Source: CAVXHQ01 sp963761735 (GTDB taxonomy: Bacteria > Pseudomonadota > Alphaproteobacteria > Rhodobacterales > Rhodobacteraceae). Taken from it: a stretch of 64,000 bases of DNA. The notes under the pieces were generated by a model. The model ran no database searches, had not been told where the DNA came from, and saw only the letters and a list, made by a program, of their open reading frames with translations. The stretch lies in contig CAVXHQ010000003.1 of the NCBI GenBank assembly GCA_963761735.1, forward strand, positions 868,001-932,000, in the 5' to 3' direction. Below are positions 51,486 through 59,653 of the stretch, piece after piece; position 1 is the first letter of the stretch, and each line of letters opens with the position of its first letter. A program made the translations under genes and the position numbers.

Positions 51486-53141
51486 TCAGCCGGCCGAAAC
51501 CCTGCGGTCCGGGATATCCTTTGCCTGCGAAGGCTGGACAATTTCCCGGTCGATAAATGCCACGAGCGTCGCGCCGCCCTGTAACGGCGTCAGCCGGCAG
51601 TCAATGGCGCGGCCATCGGTCATCTGCAGTGTTTGCGTTACAATATCGCGGGGTCCGGTTGCGGCGATAAATCCGCGCAGTTGCTCCCAAAAGGGAGTCG
51701 GCGCAACACGGGATTTCCAGTCCGGCAGGGTCTGTGCCAGCGTCAGATGATCGAGGCCGCCCGCATCATGACCGGCGAGCCAGGCGCCTTCGAACCGAGT
51801 ATTGCATGTCGTCAGGGTGCCGGACGGTGAGAATACGGCGATAGCCGCGTCGATTGTATCGAGAACCGCCTGCGCCGTCTCGATTTCCATCCGGAACGCG
51901 CGGGTAAGGGACAATTCGGCGCTGATATCCTCGAACAGGAACGCGATAGCGCCATTCGGATGCGGACGCCCCGTGACACGGTAGGTCTGACCGCCCGTCA
52001 GGCTCCAGGTTTCGCAATAGGTGCCGCGACGGGCCGCATCGACGAGCGCCGTGACATCCTGCTTCCACGTCCGGTAATTGCGCGGCTCTTGCAGAATCCC
52101 CTTTTCGCGCAGCCGGTCGAGAGTGGCACCAAGCGTCGGGCGCGCACTGAGGAACGTCACCGGCAGGCGGGTCAGATCCAGAAGCGCGGGGTTGAACGTC
52201 ACTAGGCGGCGGTCGTGGTCGAAGATGGCAAGCCCGATCGACAGATGCGCAAAGGTTTCTGTCAGGGTCTGTACGAACATCCGTCCCTGTTCCTCGGCGG
52301 CAACCAGTGCGCGGGCATCGGTCGCGTAATGCAGGGTTTCCGCGCCGGCGATTGCGCTGCGGACATCGTACCAGCCGATGATCCGGTCCGCCTCATCGGT
52401 GAGCCTCAGCCGCCGATGCAGGTTGCCGGTGTCGTCGTCCGGCGCCCCGGGGGCAATCCTTGATGGAAAGATCGCGGCGGGCGGCCAGGATGGCAAGGTT
52501 TCGTCCGGGGTGTCGCTGTGGCGATCGGCAAAGGCCATGTAGGCCTTGTTTGCCCAGGTTATGGTGCCGCTGGCGTCTTCGGACCAGACAAGCTCGCGGG
52601 TTTCACCGGCGACGCGTTGCAGCACGTCCATCTCTTCCCGCAGCGCCGCGATGGCAAGCGGATGGTCGGGCAGGGGCGGCGTTTCACTGGTCAGGGTCAG
52701 ACGGATACGGCCGTTGAAATGCTCAACCTCGGCATCGGTCAGAATGGCGGCACCGGTATCATCGCCGACGGATGCGGCGCGGGCATGATACCGGTCATTG
52801 CCCTGCGGCGTCGTCAGCCGGTCCGACAGACCGGGAAACAGCGGATCGAGCAGATCGACGAGACGCTCAAGCTCGCTCTTGTGCGCGTCTCGCTGCGTCA
52901 GCAGGCTGCGCGCGCGGGGCGACGCATCGAGCATTGCGCCATCCTCGAACAGAAAAACCGTTTCGTCTTCGGCCGGATGCACCGACGACAGGGCCGGGCG
53001 CCACCCGGGCATCCCCGGCAGGCGACGGCCCGCGTAGACGATCGCCAGCGCCAATGCGGCAAGGGCCAAGGCGCCCAGCGCGGCCAATATGGCCATATCC
53101 CCGACAATTCCGGACAGCACTGCGAATCCCCGTTCAACCAT
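51486..53141 (-). CDS. Membrane-anchored PAS-domain protein without a kinase domain
   Basis: A 551-aa protein. One N-terminal transmembrane helix (ILAALGALALAALALAIVYAG), then a region with low similarity to anything recognised, then PAS-like modules: one around 185-235 (ETRELVWSEDASGTITWANKAYMAF), one around 300-380 (FAHLSIGLAIFDHDRRLVTFNPALLDL) and one near 410-500 (AVLDTIDAAIAVFSPSGTLTTCNTRFEGAW). There is no HisKA H-box or HATPase motif, so it probably senses a signal and works with another protein. It lies between tsaE and regB on the same strand. MAILAALG at 53096 is an alternative start. Confidence 0.75.
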   Translation of the reverse strand: MVERGFAVLSGIVGDMAILAALGALALAALALAIVYAGRRLPGMPGWRPALSSVHPAEDETVFLFEDGAMLDASPRARSLLTQRDAHKSELERLVDLLDPLFPGLSDRLTTPQGNDRYHARAASVGDDTGAAILTDAEVEHFNGRIRLTLTSETPPLPDHPLAIAALREEMDVLQRVAGETRELVWSEDASGTITWANKAYMAFADRHSDTPDETLPSWPPAAIFPSRIAPGAPDDDTGNLHRRLRLTDEADRIIGWYDVRSAIAGAETLHYATDARALVAAEEQGRMFVQTLTETFAHLSIGLAIFDHDRRLVTFNPALLDLTRLPVTFLSARPTLGATLDRLREKGILQEPRNYRTWKQDVTALVDAARRGTYCETWSLTGGQTYRVTGRPHPNGAIAFLFEDISAELSLTRAFRMEIETAQAVLDTIDAAIAVFSPSGTLTTCNTRFEGAWLAGHDAGGLDHLTLAQTLPDWKSRVAPTPFWEQLRGFIAATGPRDIVTQTLQMTDGRAIDCRLTPLQGGATLVAFIDREIVQPSQAKDIPDRRVSAG

Positions 53142-53205
53142 AGGTAGCGTTGACCTACCGTGGTGCGAAAGAGGTTAATCAGTCGTAAACGCAGCGGTGT
53201 TCGGA

Positions 53206-54595
53206 TCAGGTTTGCGACATCGCAACGCCACCCTGCGTGTCCACGTGGGGACGATTTTCGCCCAGCGCGCCCTTGGCCTCGATTTCGGCGCGGGGCCAGT
53301 CGACGGTGACGATGGCCCCGCCCAGATCCCGTACGCCGGTGTCGTTGGCGAACCCGACGCTCGCGCCGGTCCGCTCGAGTAGCGTCTTTGCAATGAACAG
53401 ACCCAGACCCATTCCGTCGTATCCCGGGCGCCGGATACTGTCGTCGCCCGCGCGCCTGCGCCGCATGAACGGATCGCCGATGCGCCCGATGATCGACGCG
53501 GGAAACCCCATCCCATCGTCGGAAATCCGCACGCAGATCGCGGTATCGGACCACGTCATCTCGATCCTGACCTGTCCCTTGGCGAAATCGACGGCGTTCT
53601 GGATCAGGTTGCGCAACCCGTGCAGGATCTCGGGCTGACGGAAAATCTCGGGCTGGCGCGCATCGGCGCCGTCCGCGTGCCGGGTCTGAAACCCGACGCG
53701 CTTGCCGCGTTCGACGTGCGGCTCTGCGGCGGCCTTCACCACAGCCTCGAACGGCGCACGCCGCAGGTACAGGTCGTCCTTGCCGGTCTCGCCCATGGCC
53801 CGCAGAATATCGCGGCACCGGTCGGTCTGGGCGCCGATCAGGCGGATGTCGTCGCGCAGGTCGGTGTCCGTCACCTCGTCGAGGAGTTCCGACGAGACCA
53901 GTTTGATCGTCGCCAGCGGCGTGCCCAGCTCATGCGCCGCGGCGGCGACCACGCCGCCCATGTCGGTCAGCTTTTGCTCGCGGGCGAGGGCCATCTGCGT
54001 GGCGACGAGGGCATCGCTCATCTCGCGGATTTCGCGGGTCACCTGGCGGGCGTAGATCGACAGGAACACGACGCCGGTCACGAGCGCGACCCAAAAACCG
54101 AACAGGACGAGACCCGGAAGACGTATGGGGATGCCGGTGGCGGTCAGAATCGGCAGGTTCCAGAATGCGAGGACCGTGATGATCGCGATGGCCAGCGCGC
54201 CCAGAACGGCAGTCGTCATCGTTCGCAATGCCGAGGCCGAGACCGTTACGGGCGCCAGCAGCAACAACGCGTTGGGATTGTGCAATCCGCCGGTCAGCGA
54301 CAGCAAAACCGCAAGCTGCACCATGTCGAACGTCAGCCACAGCGCCGAGGCGCGCCCCGACAGGCGTCGGTTGCGCGGGTTGGTGATCGACAGCGCGATA
54401 TTCGCGGCCACGGCGGCGCCGACAAGGGCAAGGGCGGGGCCGAACGCAAAGCTGAGGTCAAACCAGAACGCGCGCGACGAAAATGGCCGTAATCTGCCCC
54501 AGAATGGCGAACCAGCGCAGCACGACAAGCGTGCGCAGCCGGACCCATTCGGTCCGGTCGTCCTGCCGGGGCATGTCCGTGATACCCTGAGCCAT
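53206..54595 (-). pseudogene. regB: Redox sensor histidine kinase RegB/PrrB, frameshifted near its N-terminus
   Basis: RegB controls photosynthesis, respiration and carbon/nitrogen fixation with RegA. Translation from ATG 54595 (AGGGAA eight bases before) gives MAQGITDMPRQDDRTEWVRL through to GQITAIFVARVLV and a stop at 54460-54458. The correct continuation RAFWFDLSFAFGP is in another frame, beginning about 54474. Removing one base near 54471-54476 (GCGCGCG context) would join them. Downstream all features are intact: GGLHNP (the quinone-site motif is normally GGLNNPF), H-box AAAHELGTPLATIKL, cysteine in DRCRDILRAMG, N-box HGLRNLIQNAVDF, G-box DDGMGFP and GMGLGLFIAKTLLERTG. A sequencing error is possible. 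Confidence 0.75.
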
Positions 54596-54937
54596 GTGCG
54601 AAGTTCCCTGGTTACAAGATTTGTCATAGGCCCGGCGGGGGCAGCGTTCAACGTGCGCATCGTCGCGCCGGTCACGGGCGCGCGCATAAAGCCTGTCGCG
54701 CCGGTCACGGGGCGCGCATCGCGTTTGACTGGCCGGTCAAGGCACGCCCGGTTCGAATATAATCTCGAGTAAAGCCCGGACAGGTCCGCCGAGAGATCTT
54801 CATGCGGTCCGCAGAGACCCGGAATCATCGCCGCCATAGGCGCATCGGATCATCGGACAACGCGATCGGATCGTCGGAACATTTGACCGGCTGCGGCTGC
54901 GGCCTATTTCTGTCTTATGATTACATCCGGTGCTGAA
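54596..54937. promoter_or_regulatory. regB-regA divergent control region with direct repeats
   Basis: No gene is seen here. It holds a direct repeat: GTCGCGCCGGTCACGGG at 54662 and at 54695 (33 bp apart, 17 identical bases, followed by near-identical sequence). A near-palindrome TTGACTGGCCGGTCAA lies at 54725-54740, a consensus-like TATAAT at 54758-54763 on the plus strand, and 21-bp-spaced repeats ATCGGATCATCGGA (54844) and ATCGGATCGTCGGA (54865). The senC gene, normally before regA in Rhodobacter, is missing. Confidence 0.5.
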
Positions 54938-55504
54938 ATGACAAATCCCGAGGCCACCCGTGCCATGCCGTCGCTGGGCGACGATCCGAGTCTGCTGCTT
55001 GTCGACGATGACGAGGCGTTTCTGAGGCGTCTTGGCAAGGCCATGGAAAAACGTGGGTTCGCCGTCGAAATGGCCCTGAGCGTGGCCGAAGGGATGGCGA
55101 GTGCCGCCCGCAGGCCCCCCGCGTTCGCGGTGGTCGATCTGCGGCTGAACGATGGCAACGGTCTCGATGTCGTCGAGGCGCTGCGCGAGAAGCGGCCCGA
55201 CAGCAAGATCGTCGTGCTGACCGGGTACGGCGCCATTGCCACCGCCGTTGCCGCCGTCAAGATCGGTGCCACGGATTACCTGTCGAAACCGGCGGACGCC
55301 GAGGAAATCGTGGCTGCCTTGCTGGATGCGGGCAACGGCCTGCCGCCGCCGCCTGAAAACCCGATGAGTGCCGACCGCGTGCGATGGGAGCACATCCAGC
55401 GGGTCTATGAGATGTGCGACCGCAACGTTTCCGAAACTGCGCGTCGTCTGAACATGCACCGTCGGACGTTACAGCGCATTCTGGCGAAACGCAGCCCCAA
55501 GTAG
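54938..55504 (+). CDS. regA: Redox response regulator RegA/PrrA
   Basis: Global redox transcription activator/repressor phosphorylated by RegB. It has a receiver domain with LLLVDDDEAFLRRLGKAMEKRG near residue 17, the phosphorylatable Asp in AVVDLRLNDGNGLDVV near 66, VVLTGYGAIATAVAAVKIG and DYLSKPADAEE. The C-terminal helix-turn-helix DRNVSETARRLNMHRRTLQRILAKRS is the Fis-like RegA domain, essentially identical to known RegA by recollection. Start is uncertain: ATG 54938 is chosen; ATG 54917 or 54965 are alternatives. Divergent from regB. Confidence 0.95.
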   Translation: MTNPEATRAMPSLGDDPSLLLVDDDEAFLRRLGKAMEKRGFAVEMALSVAEGMASAARRPPAFAVVDLRLNDGNGLDVVEALREKRPDSKIVVLTGYGAIATAVAAVKIGATDYLSKPADAEEIVAALLDAGNGLPPPPENPMSADRVRWEHIQRVYEMCDRNVSETARRLNMHRRTLQRILAKRSPK

Positions 55505-55510
55505 GCGCGG

Positions 55511-56071
55511 TCAGTATCTGAACGACGCTGGCATATCCACAAGATCGATCCGCTTTCTGACGCGGTCGACGACGGAGCCGTCGCGCAGCGGTACGGCGGA
55601 AATCACGTCATAATCGACGAAACCCAGCCTGCTGTAATATGCGAGGCCACCGGTATTATCGGCACGGATCGTCGCGTCGATGGTAACGACACCGGCAGCG
55701 CGCCCGACCTTTGCCGTCTGCGCAAAAAGCTTGCTGCCCAGACCGTTTCCCGCACCGGCGGCGTCGACGAAACTGGCGATGATCGCCCAGTTGTCCGGAA
55801 ACGGCATGCCTTCGTCGTCGGGCCAGACCAGTGACTGAAACCCCATGAGTTTTCCGTCCAGCACCGCCACCATGCACGCAATGCCGCGCGGGGGTGCGAC
55901 ATAATGGCGCAGCATACGGTTAGCGGTGAAAGACGTCTGATGCGCCGTGGTGCCGCCCGCGTCGATGATCCTGTTCAGGATCCCGGCCATATCCGCCGCA
56001 TCCGCCGCTGTGGCGGGACGGATCACGATATCGCGTGTGGGCATGGCCGAAAGGGTCTGATCCGGGGGCAT
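55511..56071 (-). CDS. GNAT family N-acetyltransferase
   Basis: A 186-aa acetyl-CoA-dependent acyltransferase fold. IVIRPATAADAADMAGILNRIID near residue 15 opens the fold, and AGAGNGLGSKLFAQTAKVGRAAG near 106 has the acetyl-CoA pyrophosphate-binding R/Q-x-x-G-x-G/A pattern, here variant NGLGS. TIRADNTGGLAYYSRLGFVDYD near 135 is typical of the C-terminal half. Substrate unknown. It is convergent with regA (six-base gap), and LysR lies upstream on the same strand. MPTRDIV at 56044 is an alternative start. Confidence 0.8.
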   Translation of the reverse strand: MPPDQTLSAMPTRDIVIRPATAADAADMAGILNRIIDAGGTTAHQTSFTANRMLRHYVAPPRGIACMVAVLDGKLMGFQSLVWPDDEGMPFPDNWAIIASFVDAAGAGNGLGSKLFAQTAKVGRAAGVVTIDATIRADNTGGLAYYSRLGFVDYDVISAVPLRDGSVVDRVRKRIDLVDMPASFRY

Positions 56072-56087
56072 TGATGTCTCTGTCTGA

Positions 56088-56951
56088 TTACCGCGCAGAC
56101 TTTAGCCACCGTACGAAACTGCGCAAGGCCGCCGTGCGCGGTCCTTTACGGGTAACGATATGATAGCCAAGGCCCTCGGTCGCCTGAGAATGGACGATCA
56201 CCACCCGTCCTTCGGCCACGGAATCCGCCACCAGCGGGCCAAGCGTTACGGCCAGCCCAAGGCCACGTTCCATCGCCGCCTCGGCGAGCGACCATGACGT
56301 CAACTCGTGGATGCTGAGGGTATCGGGATCGAGGCCGATACGCTCGAGCCAGAGGTATTGCTCGGGCCAGTTCCCCTTGAGCACCCAATGCCGCCGGCCA
56401 AGATCGGCCAGCGTGACCGCATCGCCGATCGCCGCCGGGGTGCCCGCGATGACATAATCGGCAGGCACCAGCATTTCGGCGTCGACGCCCGGCCACTTCC
56501 CGTCGCCAAACCGGATCGCCGCATCGAAATCGCCGGCGCGCAGGTCCGCGAGGCTGTCATCGGGATGCAGGGCAACCGGGATTTCGGGGTGACGCTCCCA
56601 GAAATTGCCCAGACGCGGCATCAGCCAGTTCTTGGCGAAGGCCTGCGTGATCGTCAGCTGCAGGGGCCGGGTGCCGCGTTCCGCGCGCAGCGTGTCGACG
56701 GCGGCGACGAGCATCGCGAACCCCTCGTCAAGACTGCGTGCCAGCTGCGTCCCCTCGGGTGTCAGCGCAAGACCGCGTCCCGCGCGATGCACGAGGGCGG
56801 TTCCGAGCCGTTCCTCGAGGGCACGCACCTGTTGCGCAACCGCCGCGTGGGTGACGTTCAGCTCCCGGCCCGCGGCGGAAAAGCTGCCGCAGCGTCCGGC
56901 GACGGCAAAGGCGCGCAGGGCGGCAAGCGGTGGAAGTTCGGACCAGTCCAT
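56088..56951 (-). CDS. LysR-type transcriptional regulator
   Basis: A 287-aa LysR regulator of the GcvA/AmpR-like subgroup. The N-terminal winged helix is ALRAFAVAGRCGSFSAAGRELNVTHAAVAQQVRALEERLG (read as separate helices, residues 11-50), followed by the effector-binding domain (about 90-285, with ITQAFAKNWLMPRL). A 59-aa protein gene is divergent with a 103-bp gap containing ATATG...CATAT at 56958-56980, a plausible binding site. Target and effector unknown. Confidence 0.85.
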   Translation of the reverse strand: MDWSELPPLAALRAFAVAGRCGSFSAAGRELNVTHAAVAQQVRALEERLGTALVHRAGRGLALTPEGTQLARSLDEGFAMLVAAVDTLRAERGTRPLQLTITQAFAKNWLMPRLGNFWERHPEIPVALHPDDSLADLRAGDFDAAIRFGDGKWPGVDAEMLVPADYVIAGTPAAIGDAVTLADLGRRHWVLKGNWPEQYLWLERIGLDPDTLSIHELTSWSLAEAAMERGLGLAVTLGPLVADSVAEGRVVIVHSQATEGLGYHIVTRKGPRTAALRSFVRWLKSAR

Positions 56952-56957
56952 CCAGAG

Positions 56958-56980
56958 ATATGATAGTCAGGCTTACATAT
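56958..56980. promoter_or_regulatory. Candidate LysR operator
   Basis: ATATG and CATAT form an inverted repeat separated by 13 bases, just in front of the LysR start. LysR sites often follow T-N11-A inside an imperfect dyad. It fits the divergent 59-aa gene being its target; inference only. Confidence 0.3.
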
Positions 56981-57054
56981 TGTCAATCCTTCTGAGTCGC
57001 AGTCCGTAGCGCATGGTGGCTATAAGAACTTAGGCACATAAAAGGATCATAGCC

Positions 57055-57234
57055 ATGCTTTCAATTTTTGGAGACGCACTGTCAGCCGCCACGCGCCGTG
57101 AACCGCATCGTCCGCACCGCGAACCCGCCATGCACGCCGACCGGATTACCGACTGGGACGGCAGGTTCACACCGCCCCGTGGGCAGGAAGAAGAACGCCC
57201 GCGCTTCAGCGTGAAGCGCGACCTGTTCTGGTAG
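57055..57234 (+). CDS. Small hypothetical protein, 59 aa
   Basis: ATG at 57055 with AAAGGA eight bases upstream, running to TAG at 57232-57234, one base before the convergent HD gene's stop. The sequence begins MLSIFGDALSAATRREPHRP, is rich in His, Arg and Pro, and ends SVKRDLFW. No transmembrane segment or recognised family. The good ribosome-binding site and close fit between neighbours support it being real. Possibly LysR controlled. Confidence 0.55.
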   Translation: MLSIFGDALSAATRREPHRPHREPAMHADRITDWDGRFTPPRGQEEERPRFSVKRDLFW

Positions 57235-57235
57235 A

Positions 57236-57826
57236 TCAGAGTAGTGCCAGCAACGCCGCGTGCCGGTCGGTGAACGCTTTGCGCACATCGACCGGAGGCC
57301 GCAGCGTGATGCCAAGGTCAGCGACGACGCCCGCGTCGGGCGCCCCGAAATAGCGGTCGGCTTCGGCCCGCGTAAACCCGGCGATCTGTGTCGCCTCGAG
57401 CCATGCGGAAATCCGGTCGGCCTTCTTTATGGCGCGCTTTACCCGGACCGGGATCTGCGCCGGCAGGCCGAACCGCAGGTGCACCGCTGCCGCAAGCCGT
57501 TCGTCCAGGGCGCCGTACCCCGGCCCGACGGCCGCCTTTACAGGTGAGATCATGTCGCCGATGACATATTCCGGCGCGTCGTGCAGCAGCGCGGCAAGCC
57601 GCCACCGCGCCTCCGCCCGTGGCGTGATCCTGCCATACAGATCCTCGACCAGCAGCGAATGTTCGGCGACGGAATAGGCGAAATCGCCCCGCGTCTGGCC
57701 GTTCCACCGGGCGACGAAGGCAAGGCCGTGGGCGATGTCCTCAACCTCGATGTCCACTGGCGTCGGATCGAGCAGGTCGAGCCGTCGGCCCGACAGCATC
57801 CTTTGCCACGCTCTGGGCTGTTTCAT
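57236..57826 (-). CDS. HD-domain hydrolase (YfbR-like phosphohydrolase)
   Basis: A 196-aa metal-dependent phosphohydrolase of the HD superfamily. Metal ligands: His in FAYSVAEHSLLVEDL near residue 55, HD in AALLHDAPEYVIGDMISPVKA near 85, and a downstream Asp in KKADRISAW near 140. The order and spacing resemble YfbR-type 5'-deoxynucleotidases. Substrate not determinable. ATG 57826 has GGAG upstream. Divergent from ahcY with about 200 bp between. Confidence 0.75.
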   Translation of the reverse strand: MKQPRAWQRMLSGRRLDLLDPTPVDIEVEDIAHGLAFVARWNGQTRGDFAYSVAEHSLLVEDLYGRITPRAEARWRLAALLHDAPEYVIGDMISPVKAAVGPGYGALDERLAAAVHLRFGLPAQIPVRVKRAIKKADRISAWLEATQIAGFTRAEADRYFGAPDAGVVADLGITLRPPVDVRKAFTDRHAALLALL

Positions 57827-58024
57827 CGGTCTCCGATCCTTCTGCCACGGTGTCTTGCGGTGCCCGGCGCGGGCCCGACGGCACGGGCGTCGCTATGTCG
57901 CACGGGTGCCGCACAGGCATCAACCACTGACGCAATGGCGCTGTCGCGTCCCATTGTGACAAAGGGGCTGCGGTGGTATCGGGCCAGCAAATCAACATCG
58001 GACCGATCATTCAAAGGACGCCCC

Positions 58025-59428
58025 ATGGCTCACGACTACGTCGTCAAAGATATCGCTCTCGCAGCCTTCGGCCGCAAGGAACTCGACATCGCGGAAACGG
58101 AAATGCCGGGCCTGATGGCCCTGCGCGAAGAGTTTGGCACCAGCAAGCCGCTGAAGGGCGCCCGCATCGTCGGCTCTTTGCACATGACGATCCAGACCGC
58201 CGTCCTGATCGAGACGCTGAACGTCCTTGGCGCCGACGTGCGCTGGGCCTCGTGCAACATCTTTTCGACGCAGGACCACGCGGCAGCGGCCATCGCCGAG
58301 GGTGGCACGCCGGTGTTCGCGATCAAGGGCCAGTCCCTGACCGAGCATTGGGACTACCTCGACCGGTCGTTCCAGTTCGCGGCCGATGAAAATGGCGGCG
58401 GCGCGAACATGATCCTCGACGACGGTGGCGACGCCACGCTGTACGTCCTGCTGGGCGCGCGCGCCGAGGCGGGCGAGGACGTCATCGCCGTGCCGACCTC
58501 CGAAGAGGAAGAGGCGATCAAGGTTCAGATCCACAAGCGGATGAAGGAAAGCCCCGGCTGGTTCACGAAAACCCGCGACGCGATCCAGGGCGTGTCCGAG
58601 GAGACGACGACCGGCGTTCACCGCCTCTATGACCTGTTCAAGAAGGGCCAGCTGCCCTTCCCCGCGATCAACGTGAACGACAGCGTGACCAAGTCGAAGT
58701 TCGACAACAAGTACGGCTGCAAGGAATCGCTCGTCGACGGCATCCGCCGCGCCACCGACACGATGATGGCAGGCAAGGTCGCCGTCGTCATGGGCTACGG
58801 CGATGTCGGCAAAGGCTCGGCGGCGTCGCTTCAGGGGGCGGGCGCGCGCGTCAAGGTGACCGAGGTCGACCCGATCTGCGCGTTGCAGGCGGCGATGGAC
58901 GGTTTCGAGGTTGTCCTGCTCGAGGACGTGCTTGCCACGGCGGACATCTTTATCACCACGACCGGCAACAAGGACGTGATCCGCATCGAGCACATGCGCG
59001 AGATGAAGGACATGGCCATCGTCGGCAATATCGGCCATTTCGACAATGAAATTCAGGTTGCCGCGCTGAAGAACCACAAGTGGACGAACATCAAGGAACA
59101 GGTGGACATGATCGAGATGCCGTCCGGCAATCGTATGATCCTGCTGTCCGAGGGGCGTCTGCTGAACCTTGGCAACGCCACCGGCCACCCGTCGTTCGTG
59201 ATGTCGGCCTCGTTCACCAATCAGGTTCTGGCGCAGATCGAGCTGTGGACCAAGGGCGACGAATATAAACCCGGCGTCTACATCCTGCCAAAGCACCTCG
59301 ATGAAAAGGTCGCGCGCCTGCACCTTTCTCGGATCGGGGTCCGCCTGACGGAACTCAACAAGGAGCAGGCCGATTACATCGGCGTGCCGATCGAAGGGCC
59401 GTTCAAGCCCGAGCATTACCGCTACTGA
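58025..59428 (+). CDS. ahcY: Adenosylhomocysteinase
   Basis: Reversibly splits S-adenosylhomocysteine into adenosine and homocysteine in the methyl cycle; NAD-dependent, cytosolic. The 467-aa product has SLHMTIQTAVLIETL near 50, the substrate cysteine region CNIFSTQDHAAAAIAEGG near 78, the catalytic lysine/aspartate region NDSVTKSKFDNKYG near 220, the NAD motif VVMGYGDVGKGSAASL near 257 and the C-terminal YKPGVYILPKHLDEKVARLHL ending with FKPEHYRY. ATG 58025 follows AAAGGA. In Rhodobacter, ahcY lies near the reg cluster, consistent with this position. Confidence 0.97.
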   Translation: MAHDYVVKDIALAAFGRKELDIAETEMPGLMALREEFGTSKPLKGARIVGSLHMTIQTAVLIETLNVLGADVRWASCNIFSTQDHAAAAIAEGGTPVFAIKGQSLTEHWDYLDRSFQFAADENGGGANMILDDGGDATLYVLLGARAEAGEDVIAVPTSEEEEAIKVQIHKRMKESPGWFTKTRDAIQGVSEETTTGVHRLYDLFKKGQLPFPAINVNDSVTKSKFDNKYGCKESLVDGIRRATDTMMAGKVAVVMGYGDVGKGSAASLQGAGARVKVTEVDPICALQAAMDGFEVVLLEDVLATADIFITTTGNKDVIRIEHMREMKDMAIVGNIGHFDNEIQVAALKNHKWTNIKEQVDMIEMPSGNRMILLSEGRLLNLGNATGHPSFVMSASFTNQVLAQIELWTKGDEYKPGVYILPKHLDEKVARLHLSRIGVRLTELNKEQADYIGVPIEGPFKPEHYRY

Positions 59429-59470
59429 TACTGTCACGGCCAGTTTTGACCGGTGTTTTCGACGGTTGCC

Positions 59471-59501
59471 CCGCGCCGCGGCCCAAAAGGTCGCGGCGCG
59501 G
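59471..59501 (+). terminator. Strong GC hairpin after ahcY
   Basis: CCGCGCCGCG and CGCGGCGCGG form a 10-bp perfect stem around an 11-base loop, 43 bp past the ahcY stop. No T-tract follows, so it may be a Rho-assisted or processing-stabilising hairpin. Confidence 0.45.
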
Positions 59502-59653
59502 ACATGTCAGACCGCCGGCACCCCGCGCAACAACAGATTTCGCACGCGCCGGGACGGCCGATGCCGCGCCTTGGCCCCCAAGTATCTGAATTAATCCGAC
59601 CTTATGATTCGCCGTTTACCAACGTCGCTGAATGATAAAACCGGATAAAACGC

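Noticed and set aside
54750..54764. GGTTCGAAT resembling a tRNA T-arm
   Set aside because: No acceptor stem, D-arm or anticodon arm can be folded around it; it lies in the regA promoter region.
54596..54837. Upstream N-terminal extension of regB in the longer frame
   Set aside because: The extra residues look noncoding and overlap direct repeats. The true N-terminus is in the other frame, starting MAQGITDM at 54595.
57827..58024. Riboswitch (SAH type) upstream of ahcY
   Set aside because: The conserved GAGGAGCGCUGC-type core of SAH riboswitches was not seen; only a good ribosome-binding site is evident.
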